Shown piece by piece: positions 32,995 to 43,648 of a DNA stretch of 64,000 nucleotides (positions within the stretch are counted from its first letter, which is position 1; every line of letters begins with the position of its first letter). The position numbers and the translations under genes are program-made. The stretch comes from Pseudomonas pudica (GTDB lineage Bacteria; Pseudomonadota; Gammaproteobacteria; Pseudomonadales; Pseudomonadaceae), in assembly GCF_015680405.1 (NCBI RefSeq), contig NZ_JADLJS010000013.1:1-64000 (forward strand), read 5' to 3'. Below the pieces are notes generated by a model, which was not told the DNA's origin, made no database searches, and was given only the letters and a program-made list of their open reading frames with translations.

Positions 32995-34329
32995 TTACAG
33001 GAAGTTGTAAGTGTAGTTCACGATGAAGCGAGTCTGGTCTTTGTCCCCGATGCTTTCGCCGCTACCACGGTAAACACCCTGACGCAGGCTGAAGCCCAGG
33101 CCTTTGAGGGAGCCTTGCTGAATGGTGTAGTCGACGCGTGCGTCACGTTCCCATTCGTTGTAGCTGCCGTCGCCCGACTTGTTGCGGATGTCGTCACCAC
33201 GCAGGTAGGCCACCGAAGCCTTCAGGCCTGGAACGCCCAGGGACGCGAAGTCATAGGAGTACTGACCGAAGGTGGTGTTCTCACCGGCACGAGCGAACTG
33301 GTTGATCATGCTATCGGTGAACAGGTAGAAGCTTGCGCCGCCATTGCCTTCCAGCGAGGAAGTGGCGCCGTCCTTGCGGACGCTACCTTGGTTCAGCCAG
33401 ACGAAACCACCATCGTCACCCACTTGCTGGTGACCGAGCATCAGCGCGTGGCCACCCAGGGTGTAGGTGAACATGGCGCTCCAGGTCTTGTTGTCGACCT
33501 CGCCCCCGTTCTTCGCGTAGCCACCGTTGTTGTCGAAGGCGTAACCGGTCTCGCCATTCTTGCCGTCGCTGCGGCTATCGAAGTAGCGCAGGTCGGTCTT
33601 GAACGACTGGTTGTCGGCGATCTTGAAGACGTGGGTAGCACCCAGGAAGTGCTGCTTGTAGAAGTCTTCCAGGTTCGAGTAGTAGTACTGCAGGGTCAGG
33701 TCTGGAGTGAGCTTGTAGTCACCACCGGCAAACTGGAACTTGTTGCTGTCGCGGAAGGCGCCAGAAACGGAAAGACCGGTACGGTTGCTCGAGGCACGAC
33801 CCATGGCGTGGGTCAGTTGACCAGCATTGATGGTCAGATTGTCGATTTCCTTCGACTGCAGGGTGCCACCCTCGAAGGTCTGCGGCAGCAGACGGCCATC
33901 GTTGGAGACCAGGATCGGCAGCATAGGCGCCAGGGCGCTACCGTAGTGGACCTCGGTCTTGGAGAAGCGAGCCTTGGCGTTACCACCAATGCGTGCCCAG
34001 TCGTGGACTGCCGAACCATCGGAGTCGCTTGGGAAGAAGGTGTTGTTGGCATCTGGACGGCTACCACGGCCACCATCCAGGTGAATGCCCCACAGTGCCT
34101 GAACGTCGACACCAAAACCTACGGTGCCTTCGGTGAAGCCAGACAGGTAGTCGAGCTTGAAGCCTTGACCGCTTTCTTTCTGGTCGATACCGCTTTCGCG
34201 GTTGTCGTCGTTGAAGTACATGGTGCGCGAGCTGAGCGTTAGTTTGCTGTCTTCAACGAAACCGGCAGCGCCTGCTTGTTGGGCGAGAACCCCCAGTGCC
34301 ACGGCCAGGGCCAGGCTGGACTTGTACAT
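32995..34329 (-). CDS. OprD-family outer-membrane porin (OprE-like)
   Basis: Outer-membrane beta-barrel of 444 residues. Residues 1-22 form the signal peptide (cleavage after AGAA). The mature part has the OprD-family opening FVEDSKLTLSSRTMYFND, the repeated aromatic strands, and ends in a C-terminal Leu-rich strand NYTYNFL. Closest resemblance from memory is OprE. Six internal Met and no Cys. It lies between lsfA and tauA in the sulfur region, so it could admit sulfonates; that is inference from position. A long AT-rich leader precedes it. Confidence 0.88.
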   Translation of the reverse strand: MYKSSLALAVALGVLAQQAGAAGFVEDSKLTLSSRTMYFNDDNRESGIDQKESGQGFKLDYLSGFTEGTVGFGVDVQALWGIHLDGGRGSRPDANNTFFPSDSDGSAVHDWARIGGNAKARFSKTEVHYGSALAPMLPILVSNDGRLLPQTFEGGTLQSKEIDNLTINAGQLTHAMGRASSNRTGLSVSGAFRDSNKFQFAGGDYKLTPDLTLQYYYSNLEDFYKQHFLGATHVFKIADNQSFKTDLRYFDSRSDGKNGETGYAFDNNGGYAKNGGEVDNKTWSAMFTYTLGGHALMLGHQQVGDDGGFVWLNQGSVRKDGATSSLEGNGGASFYLFTDSMINQFARAGENTTFGQYSYDFASLGVPGLKASVAYLRGDDIRNKSGDGSYNEWERDARVDYTIQQGSLKGLGFSLRQGVYRGSGESIGDKDQTRFIVNYTYNFL

Positions 34330-34613
34330 GTTTTGCTCCTCTACGTTCTAATTCTTGTGTATCTCTGGCGGTGGGATCTGCTGCCCCGCTCACCGTGGAT
34401 TGGCGATTTAGTCCCAAAGTGTGACCGTTTAGTCAATCGTTTCTAAACGTTTCGCGACTTTGGTCTAAGACGCCACCTGCGCTACAGGATAATGACAATC
34501 CTATAAATCCAAAATGACTGTTTTATGAATTGGTAAGATTTTTAAGGAATATGTTAGGAACTGTTACTGCCATTCGTTAGCAGCAGCGTATTTTTCATAA
34601 CCCTTGGTTATTT

Positions 34614-34625
34614 GCAAACGTTTGC
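34614..34625. promoter_or_regulatory. LacI-type palindrome
   Basis: GCAAACGTTTGC is a perfect palindrome with a central CG, matching the general pattern of LacI/GalR-family operators. It lies 285-296 bases before the porin gene and 327 bases before tauA. Confidence 0.45.
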
Positions 34626-34731
34626 TCATAACCTAATTCCGTAACGTTCTATCGGGACGAAAAAGCCTAGCAGCCGTCTGTGATTTCGCCATTGCCCAGG
34701 ATTACCTATGGTGCGTCCTTCGTGCGCTCGA

Positions 34732-34820
34732 TGTGGGAGCGGGCATGCCCGCGAACACCGGCGACGCCGGTGCCATCCACAGCGTCGCCTGCTTCGCGGG
34801 CACGCCCGCTCCCACAGGGG
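34732..34820. repeat. REP pair in back-to-back orientation
   Basis: TGTGGGAGCGGGCATGCCCGCGAA is on the left and TTCGCGGGCACGCCCGCTCCCACAG on the right, so the units point the opposite way to every other pair in the window. The centre holds CACCGGCG-A-CGCCGGTG, another hairpin. Confidence 0.88.
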
Positions 34821-34860
34821 ATCGCGTAAAGACAGCATGGTTAAAGCAATTGGCTCCTAA

Positions 34861-34907
34861 GCTAATGCAAAAAAGTTATTTATTTTAATTTTCTTAGATC
34901 ATTTAGC
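34861..34907 (+). promoter_or_regulatory. AT-rich tauABCD promoter region
   Basis: About 45 bases, mostly A and T, lie 45-90 bases before tauA, comparable to the AT-rich blocks before ssuE and lsfA. A CysB-type activator site is plausible but not located. Confidence 0.45.
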
Positions 34908-34951
34908 CTTCTCGCCATCCATCACACCGATTGCCTGACGAGAGGTCCACC

Positions 34952-35923
34952 ATGATCCCGCACGCTCCGCTGCGCCTGTTCGCCGCCCTGACCCTCGCCA
35001 GCGCCAGTTGGTTGGCCCAGGCTGCCGACCTGACCGTGGCCTACCAGACCACCGTCGACCCAGCCAAAGTGGCGCAGGTCGATGGCAACTACGAAAAAGC
35101 CAGCAACGCCAGCATCGACTGGCGCAAATTCGACAACGGCGCCGACGTGATCACCGCCGTAGCCAGCGGCGACGTACAGATCGGCTACCTGGGCTCCAGC
35201 CCGCTGGCCGCCGCAGCCACCCGCAAGCTGCCGGTCGAGACCTTCCTGATCGCCACACAGATTGGCGCCGGTGAAGCGCTGGTCGCTCGCGACAGCATCA
35301 AGACGCCACAAGACCTGGTCGGCAAGAAAGTCGCCGTGCCGTTCGTCTCCACCGGCCATTACAGCCTGCTGGCCGCGCTGAAGAGCTGGAACATCGACCC
35401 GTCCAAGGTGCAGATCCTCAACCTGGCGCCGCCGGCGATCATTGCCGCCTGGAAGCGCGGCGACATCGACGCTACCTACGTCTGGGACCCGGCCCTGGGT
35501 GTGGCCAAGGAGAACGGCAAGGTGCTGATTACCTCCGGCGAGCTGGCCGAGAAAGGCGCACCGACCTTCGACGCATGGATCGTGCGCAAGGACTTCGCCG
35601 CCAAGCATCCCGACGTGGTCAAGGCCTTCGCCAAGGTCACCCTCGACGCCTACGCCGACTACCGCAAGAACCCGCAAGCCTGGCTGGCCAACCCCGACAA
35701 CGTGAGCAAGCTGGCCAAACTGTCTGGTGCCAAACCTGCTGACATCCCGGTGCTGCTGCAGGGCAACGTCTACCCGCTGGCCGCCGACCAGGCCAATGCA
35801 CTGGGCGCGCCGACCACCCAGGCGCTGACCGACACGGCCACCTTCCTCAAGCAGCAAGGCAAGGTCGACGCGGTGCTGCCGGACTACTCGCCGTACGTCA
35901 GCGCCCAGTACCTGCCCAACTAA
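34952..35923 (+). CDS. tauA: Taurine-binding periplasmic protein
   Basis: Solute receptor of the taurine ABC importer, 323 residues. Signal peptide residues 1-24 (cleavage after AQA). The mature protein has the SsuA/TauA fold ([51 protein letters not shown]) and contains no Met and no Cys. The ATG at 34952 follows GAGAGGT; an earlier in-frame alternative would spoil the signal peptide. First gene of tauABCD. Confidence 0.94.
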   Translation: MIPHAPLRLFAALTLASASWLAQAADLTVAYQTTVDPAKVAQVDGNYEKASNASIDWRKFDNGADVITAVASGDVQIGYLGSSPLAAAATRKLPVETFLIATQIGAGEALVARDSIKTPQDLVGKKVAVPFVSTGHYSLLAALKSWNIDPSKVQILNLAPPAIIAAWKRGDIDATYVWDPALGVAKENGKVLITSGELAEKGAPTFDAWIVRKDFAAKHPDVVKAFAKVTLDAYADYRKNPQAWLANPDNVSKLAKLSGAKPADIPVLLQGNVYPLAADQANALGAPTTQALTDTATFLKQQGKVDAVLPDYSPYVSAQYLPN

Positions 35924-35951
35924 GCCTGTAGAAAACCGACCGGAGCCTGCC

Positions 35952-36740
35952 ATGGCCTTGCTCGAACTGGAGCGCATCAGCGCACAGTACCCCGGTGCCG
36001 AAACCCCGGTACTGGCCGACATCAACCTGAGCCTGGGGCCACGCCAACTGCTGGTGGCCCTGGGGCCTTCCGGCAGCGGCAAGACCTCGCTGCTCAACCT
36101 GATCGCCGGCTTCGTCGCCCCCAGCGGCGGGCGCATCACCCTGGACGGCGTGCCCGTCCTGGGCCCCGGCGCCGAGCGCGGCGTAGTGTTCCAGGACGAT
36201 GCGCTGCTGCCCTGGCAGAACGTGCTGGGCAACGTCGCATTCGGCCTGGAACTGGCCGGCGTATCACGTGCCGAGCGTGAGGCCAAGGCCCGCGAAATGT
36301 TGGCCCTGGTCGATCTCGATGGCTTTGGCGAGCGGCGTATCTGGCAATTGTCCGGTGGCCAGAAACAGCGCGTGGGCCTGGCCCGGGCGTTGGCAGCCAA
36401 TCCACGGGTGTTGCTGATGGACGAGCCGTTCGGCGCTCTTGATGCCTTCACCCGCGAGCAGATGCAGGAATTGTTGCTGCAGGTCTGGCAACGCACTGCC
36501 AAGCCGGTGTTTCTGATTACTCACGACATCGAAGAAGCAGTGTTCCTCGCCAGCGAGCTGGTGCTGCTGGCGCCCAACCCGGGGCGCGTGGTGGAGCGCC
36601 TGCAACTGGACTTCGGCCAGCGCTACGCAGCAGGTGAACCCGCGCGGGCGATCAAGTCCGACCCGGCCTTCATCGAGACCCGCGAGCACGTACTGGCACG
36701 GGTGTTCTCCCAACGTCAAAGCCTGCAGGAGCGCGCATGA
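35952..36740 (+). CDS. tauB: Taurine ABC transporter ATPase
   Basis: ATP-binding subunit, 262 residues. Walker [10 protein letters not shown], signature [15 protein letters not shown], Walker [13 protein letters not shown], switch histidine in THDIEEA. 28 bases after tauA, and overlaps tauC by 4 bases (ATGA). Confidence 0.94.
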   Translation: MALLELERISAQYPGAETPVLADINLSLGPRQLLVALGPSGSGKTSLLNLIAGFVAPSGGRITLDGVPVLGPGAERGVVFQDDALLPWQNVLGNVAFGLELAGVSRAEREAKAREMLALVDLDGFGERRIWQLSGGQKQRVGLARALAANPRVLLMDEPFGALDAFTREQMQELLLQVWQRTAKPVFLITHDIEEAVFLASELVLLAPNPGRVVERLQLDFGQRYAAGEPARAIKSDPAFIETREHVLARVFSQRQSLQERA

Positions 36741-37576
36741 GCAGCCTGGACCTGCCGGTCGCCGGCAAACGCAACACCCAACCCCGGCCAGCCACCAAGC
36801 TGCGCCGCCCCCTGCCCACCCGCTGGATAAGCACCCTGACCCTGGCCAGCCTGTTGTTTGCCTGGTGGCTGGTGACAGCGGCCGGCTGGATCGAACCGCT
36901 GTTCCTGCCCTCGCCCGCCGACATCCTGACCAAGGCCGGAACCCTGCTGACCCAAGGCTATATGGATGCCAGCCTGTGGCAGCATCTGGGTGCCAGCCTG
37001 GGGCGCATCGGCGTGGCCCTGCTTGCCGCCACGCTTACCGCCATCCCGGTGGGTATCGCCATCGGCTACAACCGCGTGGCCCGCGGCATTCTCGACCCGC
37101 TGATCGAGTTCTACCGGCCAATCCCGCCGCTGGCCTACCTGCCGCTGATCGTCATCTGGTGCGGCATCGGCGAGCTGTCCAAGGTGCTGCTGATCTACCT
37201 GGCAATCTTCGCTCCCATTGCCATTGCCACCGCCACCGGCGTACGCACGGTCGACCCGGCCAAGCTGCGTGCCGCGCAATCGCTGGGCGCGACCAAGACC
37301 CAGCTGATCCGCCACGTGATCCTGCCCAGCGCCCTGCCCGACATCCTCACCGGCATCCGCATTGGCCTGGGCGTTGGCTGGTCGACCCTGGTGGCCGCCG
37401 AGCTGATCGCCGCCACCAGCGGCCTGGGCTTCATGGTGCAGTCGGCGGCGCAGTTCCTGGTTACCGATGTAGTGGTGCTGGGGATCCTGCTGATCGCGCT
37501 GATCGCCTTCGCCCTGGAAATGAGCCTGCGTGCCCTGCAACGCAAACTGGTGCCTTGGCACGGGCAGAGCCACTGA
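36737..37576 (+). CDS. tauC: Taurine ABC transporter permease
   Basis: Membrane subunit, 279 residues, about six helices after a 30-residue polar N terminus. The coupling motif is in [29 protein letters not shown]. Start overlaps the tauB stop. Confidence 0.94.
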   Translation: MSSLDLPVAGKRNTQPRPATKLRRPLPTRWISTLTLASLLFAWWLVTAAGWIEPLFLPSPADILTKAGTLLTQGYMDASLWQHLGASLGRIGVALLAATLTAIPVGIAIGYNRVARGILDPLIEFYRPIPPLAYLPLIVIWCGIGELSKVLLIYLAIFAPIAIATATGVRTVDPAKLRAAQSLGATKTQLIRHVILPSALPDILTGIRIGLGVGWSTLVAAELIAATSGLGFMVQSAAQFLVTDVVVLGILLIALIAFALEMSLRALQRKLVPWHGQSH

Positions 37577-38458
<882 letters not shown>

Positions 38459-38464
38459 TTGTTG

Positions 38465-38574
38465 CCTGTACCGGCCTCTTCGCGGGCTTCCCCGCTCCCA
38501 CCGGTTCAACACAGTTTCTGAAATCTGTGCCGGACCTGTGGGAGCGGGCAAGCCCGCGAAGAGGCCGGTACAGG
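38465..38574. repeat. REP pair, CTCTTCGCGGGC type
   Basis: Face-to-face units GGCCTCTTCGCGGGCTTCCCCGCTCCCACCGG and CCTGTGGGAGCGGGCAAGCCCGCGAAGAGGCC, the left one with small changes. Between convergent tauD and the BCCT gene. Confidence 0.9.
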
Positions 38575-38577
38575 TTA

Positions 38578-40581
38578 TTACCTGACCAGATGCAGGTACT
38601 GCATGTGCCGTTCGTACTGGTCGAGGATGTCGTTGATGATCTGCTCCTTGCTGTAGCCCACCAGATCATAGTTCTGGCTGCCTTCGCTCAGGTGCACCTC
38701 CGCCCGGTAGTAACGGCGGTTCTTCAACTCTTGCGTACCCAGCCCACCCAAGGCGAACGATGGCGTGAAGTAGCCACGCATCTGCACCTGGTAAATGAAC
38801 GGCTGTTCCTCGCCATGGCCAATCTTCAGGCTGACGTTGTCGTGGCTCGGGTCGTCCTGGGTAATCAGCACCAGGCCCTTCTGCTCGAACACTTCACGCA
38901 CATCGGCAATTGCCGGACGCACCACGTCGTCCATGAAGCGGTACACCTCATCACGCGACGGGAAGTGCACCGCCTGGCTCAGGCGCTGGCGCCAGCCACC
39001 ACGGCCGCGGCGTGACTGGGCGAACGGGGCCAGCGAATGCATCTGCGCGATCTGCCGTTGCGACTCCAGGTAGAACGCCTTGTGCAGCCCCCACATCATG
39101 CACAGCAGGATCAGCGAGAACGGCAACGAGGTCAGCACCACCGCCGATTTAAGCGAATCGATGCTGCCGGCGAACAACAGCGCACTGGTGATCAGCGCCG
39201 TCATCGCGCCCCAGAAGATGCGCAGCCAGTTCGGCCCATCCTCGTCGGCATCACCACCCTTGGCCGACAAGGTCGAGAGCACCACGGTGCCCGAGTCGGC
39301 CGAGGTGACGAAGAACACGAAACTGATGAACACCGTCATGGCGATCACCGTCTTGCTCCAGGGGTAGGTCTCCAGCAGCAGGTACAGGCTCATCGACGGG
39401 TTATCCAGCGCCGACTGGCCCAGCGCTGTCATGCCATGGTTGATGACCTGGTCCAGGGCGCTGTTGCCGAAGATCGACATCCACGCCAGGGTGAAGCCCA
39501 GTGGAATCAACAGCACACCAAAGACGAATTCGCGGATTGTGCGGCCACGGGAGATGCGGGCGATGAACAGGCCCACGAACGGCGCCCAGGCAATCCACCA
39601 GGCCCAGTAGAACACCGTCCAGCCGCCCAGCCAGTCACGGTTCTCGCCGTAGGCATAGACGTCGAAGCTCTTGCGCGGCAAGGCACCCAGGTAATCGCCG
39701 AGGTTCTGGATCAGCGTGTTGAACAGGTGCTGGGTAGGCCCTGCAAACAACACGAACAGCAACAGCGTGCAGGCCAGGAACAGGTTGATGTCGCTCATCA
39801 CCCGCACCCCCTTCTCCACCCCGGCAACGGCCACGGCCACTGCGGCACCCATCATCAGAGTGATTAGCAGCACCTGCACCCACTGGCTGTGGTCGATGCC
39901 GAACAGGTAGTCGAGGCCAGCATTCAGGTGCAGCACGCCAAACCCCATGTCGGCACCCAGGCCGAACACCGTGGCGATGATGCCGAAGCCGTCCACTGCA
40001 TAACCGATCGGCCCGTTGATGCGCTTGCCTATCAGCGGGTACAACGCCGAACGCAAGGCCAGCGGCAGGTTGTGCCGGTAGGCGAAGTAGGCCAGGGCCA
40101 TACCAACGAAGGCGAACACACCCCAGCCATGCAGGCCCCAGTGCAGGAACAGTATCTGCATCGCCTGGCGCCCGGCCTCGGCCGTGCCCGCTTCGCCCTG
40201 GGGCGGCTGCAGCATGTGGGTCAGGGGTTCGGAAACACAGAAGAAGAACAAGGTGATGCTGATGCCGGCGGCAAACAGCATGCCGGCCCACGAAAGGTAG
40301 CTGAACTCGGGCTCGTCGTGGTCGGCACCGAGCTTGATCTTGCCGTAGCCGGACAAGGCGGTGACCACCACGAAGACCAGGTACAGCGTCATCGCCAGCA
40401 TGTAGTACCAGCCGACCGTGTTGGCCGCCCAGTTCTGCGCCGCCAGCAACCAGTCGCCTGCTGCTTGCGGATAGGAAATGACCACCAGGCCGAAGATGAG
40501 GATGAAACTTGCCGCGAAATAGAACACCGGGGGGTTCATGCGGATCTTGCCGTTGGCAAGGGAAGGGGTCGGTGCACTCAT
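38578..40581 (-). CDS. BCCT-family choline/betaine transporter
   Basis: Sodium- or proton-coupled transporter of 667 residues with about 12 membrane helices in the first 510 residues. The family tryptophan-rich helix is FYWAWWIAWAPFVGLFIARISRGRTIREF. A C-terminal cytosolic domain of about 150 residues (RRGRGGWRQRL onward, YERHMQYLHL end) resembles BetT-type osmosensing tails. The start at 40581 follows GAGGTG. It has more than 20 Met, unlike the sulfur proteins around it, so I doubt it is part of the sulfur-starvation regulon. The substrate could be choline, betaine or carnitine. Confidence 0.88.
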   Translation of the reverse strand: MSAPTPSLANGKIRMNPPVFYFAASFILIFGLVVISYPQAAGDWLLAAQNWAANTVGWYYMLAMTLYLVFVVVTALSGYGKIKLGADHDEPEFSYLSWAGMLFAAGISITLFFFCVSEPLTHMLQPPQGEAGTAEAGRQAMQILFLHWGLHGWGVFAFVGMALAYFAYRHNLPLALRSALYPLIGKRINGPIGYAVDGFGIIATVFGLGADMGFGVLHLNAGLDYLFGIDHSQWVQVLLITLMMGAAVAVAVAGVEKGVRVMSDINLFLACTLLLFVLFAGPTQHLFNTLIQNLGDYLGALPRKSFDVYAYGENRDWLGGWTVFYWAWWIAWAPFVGLFIARISRGRTIREFVFGVLLIPLGFTLAWMSIFGNSALDQVINHGMTALGQSALDNPSMSLYLLLETYPWSKTVIAMTVFISFVFFVTSADSGTVVLSTLSAKGGDADEDGPNWLRIFWGAMTALITSALLFAGSIDSLKSAVVLTSLPFSLILLCMMWGLHKAFYLESQRQIAQMHSLAPFAQSRRGRGGWRQRLSQAVHFPSRDEVYRFMDDVVRPAIADVREVFEQKGLVLITQDDPSHDNVSLKIGHGEEQPFIYQVQMRGYFTPSFALGGLGTQELKNRRYYRAEVHLSEGSQNYDLVGYSKEQIINDILDQYERHMQYLHLVR

Positions 40582-40753
40582 TGGGGGTGCACCTCGTCGA
40601 ATGACGTAAGGTTCGGAATGAACGGGTTCAGCAAAGGAATCCTCCTGTTGAACACCGGCAGCGGACCAGCGTTTTTTCATTGAACAAGCGTTCAAGTTAA
40701 ACATGGATCGGATTTCAATGCGAATCGGGGCGCTGATTGGTGCCCTCCTGCAC

Positions 40754-40848
40754 TGGCCTCTTCGCGGGCTTGCCCGCTCCCACAGGTACTGCACAAGATT
40801 CAATATTTGTGCGGTCCCTGTGGGAGCGGGCAAGCCCGCGAAGAGGCC
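40754..40848. repeat. REP pair, CTCTTCGCGGGC type
   Basis: Face-to-face units of GGCCTCTTCGCGGGCTTGCCCGCTCCCACAGG and complement, nearly perfect. It lies in the 281-base gap between the BCCT gene and the acetyltransferase gene, in which I see no gene. Confidence 0.92.
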
Positions 40849-40862
40849 AAGGAAATGCCAGA

Positions 40863-41795
40863 TCAGTTCTTGTCCAGGCAATCCAGCTGCAGGTTGGCCT
40901 GGGTAATGTTGCTCTCGGCCGGCACACTGCGGGTCAGCCACACATTGCCGCCAATGGTCGAGCCTTTGCCGATGGTGATCCGCCCCAGCACCGTGGCCCC
41001 GGCATAGATCACCACATCGTCCTCGACGATCGGGTGACGTGGCAGGCCCTTGTGCAGGGTGCCCGATTCATCGCTGGGGAAGCGCTTGGCGCCCAGGGTC
41101 ACCGCCTGGTAGATGCGCACACGCTCGCCGATGATCGCGGTTTCGCCGATCACCACGCCGGTACCGTGGTCGATGAAGAAGCTCGGGCCGATCTGTGCCC
41201 CGGGGTGAATGTCGATCCCCGTGGCCGAATGCGCCAGCTCCGAGCTGATCCGCGCCAGCAGCGGCAGGCCGGCCTGGTACAGGTGGTGCGCCAGGCGGTG
41301 GTGGATGATTGCCAGGATGCCCGGGTAGCACAGCAGCACTTCATCGACACTGCGCGCCGCCGGGTCGCCGTGATAGGCGGCCAACACATCGGTGTCGAGC
41401 AGCACGCGCAGGCCCGGCAGGGCGGCGGCGAAACCCTGCACCAGGCTCAGCGCATGAGCATCGACGCCAGCCAGCTCGCCCTTGCTTTGCCGTGCGGCGT
41501 AGCGCAGCTCCAGGCGGGCCTGGGCCAGCAACGCAGTCAGCGCGGCATCCAATGTATGGCCGACGTAGAAGTCTTCGCTTTCTTCGCGCAGGTCGACCGG
41601 GCCAAGGCGCATGGGGAACAGTGCGCCGCACAGTTGCTCCAGGATGTGCCGCATCGCTTCGCGCGAAGGCAGCTCACGCCCGCCCTGCTCGCCGCTGCTG
41701 CGGCCGTTGCGGGTACGCCATTGTTCACGGGCACCGCGCAGGCCGGTGACGATGCTCTGCAACTGCCAGTGCCCGGGTGAAGGTTGTTCGCTCAC
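40863..41795 (-). CDS. Serine O-acetyltransferase (EpsC-type)
   Basis: Makes O-acetylserine from serine and acetyl-CoA, the carbon skeleton for cysteine synthesis. A 310-residue left-handed beta-helix protein with hexapeptide repeats (IGPSFFIDHGTGVVIGETAIIGE, VVIYAGATVLGRITIGKGSTIGG) and an N-terminal helical domain. The longer N terminus matches the EpsC-like subgroup. It starts at a GTG (41795) with AGGAGA upstream. Its position next to the cystine transporter and sulfur operons suggests extra O-acetylserine supply when organosulfur is used. Confidence 0.9.
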   Translation of the reverse strand: MSEQPSPGHWQLQSIVTGLRGAREQWRTRNGRSSGEQGGRELPSREAMRHILEQLCGALFPMRLGPVDLREESEDFYVGHTLDAALTALLAQARLELRYAARQSKGELAGVDAHALSLVQGFAAALPGLRVLLDTDVLAAYHGDPAARSVDEVLLCYPGILAIIHHRLAHHLYQAGLPLLARISSELAHSATGIDIHPGAQIGPSFFIDHGTGVVIGETAIIGERVRIYQAVTLGAKRFPSDESGTLHKGLPRHPIVEDDVVIYAGATVLGRITIGKGSTIGGNVWLTRSVPAESNITQANLQLDCLDKN

Positions 41796-41835
41796 GGTTT
41801 TCTCCTGCCTGAAGAGGCCAAATGTTTGTATCGGC

Positions 41836-41942
41836 AGGTCAGGCCCTTTCGCGGGTAAACCCGCTCCCACAGGTACACCACAAGGCTCAAGATCTGTGGG
41901 GTCCCTGTGGGAGCGGGTTCACCCGCGAAAGGGCCGGACCTG
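41836..41942. repeat. REP pair, CTTTCGCGGGTAAACCC type
   Basis: Face-to-face units CCCTTTCGCGGGTAAACCCGCTCCCACAGG and complement, in the divergent gap of 391 bases between the acetyltransferase gene and tcyA. The rest of the gap is the tcyA promoter region without a gene. Confidence 0.9.
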
Positions 41943-42118
41943 CTTACATGTAATCCACTCTACGGCAAATCCATCTCTTGGAAAAAACAACGCTTTATTC
42001 CATCCTGCGCTAAGTCAGGCATAAGCCGCGATGACGGAGCAGGCAACCTCGCCTACCCTCAAAGCAGCCAGCACCTGGCAGATCACAAAAAGGAAATAAC
42101 AAAATAATTTTTTAGTAT

Positions 42119-42147
42119 TTCCTGGCCTAAGCAGCCGACCCTATAGT
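42119..42147 (+). promoter_or_regulatory. Possible tcyA promoter
   Basis: TTCCTG (42119-42124), 17 bases, TATAGT (42142-42147), preceded by an AT-rich run like those before the other sulfur operons. The -35 box is poor. Confidence 0.4.
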
Positions 42148-42186
42148 CGCCACCCACTACTTACACAACAAGCGCGGGGCTCTGAA

Positions 42187-42981
42187 ATGTCTAAATTCGC
42201 CAAACCGCTACTCAACGCCAGCCTGGCACTTCTGCTGGGTGCCGGCCTGCTCAGCCAGGCCTTCGCCGGTGAGCAGCTGAAGACCATCCAGGAAAAAGGC
42301 GTGATCAACGTCGGCCTGGAAGGCACCTACCCACCGTTCAGCTTCCAGGACGAAAACGGCAAGCTGACCGGCTTCGAAGTGGAGCTGTCCGAACTGCTGG
42401 CCAAGGAGCTGGGGGTAAAGGCCAAGGTGCAGCCGACCAAGTGGGACGGCATCCTCGCCGCCCTGGAATCCAAGCGCCTGGACGTGGTGATCAACCAGGT
42501 GACCATTTCCGAAGAGCGCAAGAAAAAGTATGACTTCTCCGAGCCTTACACCATCTCCGGCATCCAGGCACTGATCCTGAAGAAGAAGGCCGAGCAGATG
42601 AACATTCACAAGGCCGCAGACCTGGCTGGCAAGAAGGTCGGCGTGGGCCTGGGCACCAACTACGAGCAATGGGTCAAGAAGGATGTGCCGCAAGCCGATG
42701 TGCGCACCTATGAAGACGACCCCAGCAAGTTCGCCGACCTGCGCAACGGCCGTATCGACGCCATCCTGATCGACCGCCTGGCCGCGCTGGAATACGCGCA
42801 AAAAGCCAAGGACACCGAACTGGCCGGCGATGCATTCTCGCGCCTGGAAAGCGGCGTGGCCCTGCGCAAGGGCGAGCCGGAACTGCTGGCAGCGATCAAC
42901 AAGGCGCTGGACAAGCTCAAGGCTGACGGCACGCTGGCCAAGCTGTCCGAGAAATACTTCGGTGCCGATGTCACCAAATGA
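42187..42981 (+). CDS. Cystine-type amino-acid-binding protein
   Basis: Periplasmic receptor of the FliY/TcyA (cystine) group, 264 residues. Signal peptide residues 1-27 (cleavage after AFA), then the SBP-3 fold (VINVGLEGTYPPFSFQDENGKLTGFEVEL, KWDGILAALESKRLDVVINQVTIS). One Met and no Cys in the mature part. Overlaps the permease gene by 4 bases. The substrate is inferred from similarity. Confidence 0.92.
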   Translation: MSKFAKPLLNASLALLLGAGLLSQAFAGEQLKTIQEKGVINVGLEGTYPPFSFQDENGKLTGFEVELSELLAKELGVKAKVQPTKWDGILAALESKRLDVVINQVTISEERKKKYDFSEPYTISGIQALILKKKAEQMNIHKAADLAGKKVGVGLGTNYEQWVKKDVPQADVRTYEDDPSKFADLRNGRIDAILIDRLAALEYAQKAKDTELAGDAFSRLESGVALRKGEPELLAAINKALDKLKADGTLAKLSEKYFGADVTK

Positions 42982-43646
42982 TTGCTGAAAGCCTGCAACT
43001 CGTTGTCGACTCCGCGCCCTTCCTGCTGAAGGGCGCGGGTTATACAGTGCTGCTCAGTGTTGGCGGCATGTTCTTCGGCTTGCTGCTTGGCTTTGCCTTG
43101 GCACTGATGCGGTTGTCGAAGATCTTGCCGCTGAACTGGCTGGCGCGGGTCTACGTGTCGTTCTTCCGCGGCACGCCGTTGCTGGTGCAGCTGTTCGTCA
43201 TCTACTTCGGCATGCCGCAGATCGGCATCGAGCTCGACCCGATCCCGGCATCGCTGATCGGCCTGTCGCTGAACATGGCTGCCTACATCTGCGAAATCCT
43301 GCGCGCGGCGATTTCCTCGATCGACCGCGGCCAGTGGGAAGCCGCCGCCAGTATCGGCATGACCCGCGTCCAGGCCATGCGCCGGGCGATCCTGCCCCAG
43401 GCCTTGCGTACCGCACTGCCGCCGTTGGGCAACAGCTTCATCTCGCTGGTCAAGGACACCGCCCTGGCGGCGACCATCCAGGTGCCCGAGCTGTTCCGCC
43501 AGGCCCAGCTGATTACCGCACGCACCTTCGAAGTGTTCACGATGTACGTGGCAGTAGCGGTCATCTACTGGGTGCTGTGCAGCATCCTCGCGCACTTCCA
43601 GAACCGCATGGAAGCGCGAGTCAACCAGCATGACCAGGAGCATTGA
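42978..43646 (+). CDS. Cystine-type ABC transporter permease
   Basis: HisM/TcyL-type membrane subunit, 222 residues, with about five helices. The coupling motif is EAAASIGMTRVQAMRRAILPQALRTALP. The ATG overlaps the receptor gene stop. Confidence 0.92.
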   Translation: MIAESLQLVVDSAPFLLKGAGYTVLLSVGGMFFGLLLGFALALMRLSKILPLNWLARVYVSFFRGTPLLVQLFVIYFGMPQIGIELDPIPASLIGLSLNMAAYICEILRAAISSIDRGQWEAAASIGMTRVQAMRRAILPQALRTALPPLGNSFISLVKDTALAATIQVPELFRQAQLITARTFEVFTMYVAVAVIYWVLCSILAHFQNRMEARVNQHDQEH

Positions 43647-43648
43647 GC

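Larger units (their letters stand above)
34330..34951. other. 622-base porin-tauA intergenic region
   Basis: No credible gene. It carries, from left to right, a TTTAGTC direct repeat 21 bases apart (34407 and 34428), an AAACGTTT (34445-34452), a long AT-rich stretch, the palindrome GCAAACGTTTGC (34614-34625), one REP pair in unusual orientation, and the AT-rich tauA promoter area. Confidence 0.7.

Noticed and set aside
34922..36502. A 526-codon frame antisense to tauA and tauB
   Set aside because: Both sense genes are complete and the antisense product matches no family.
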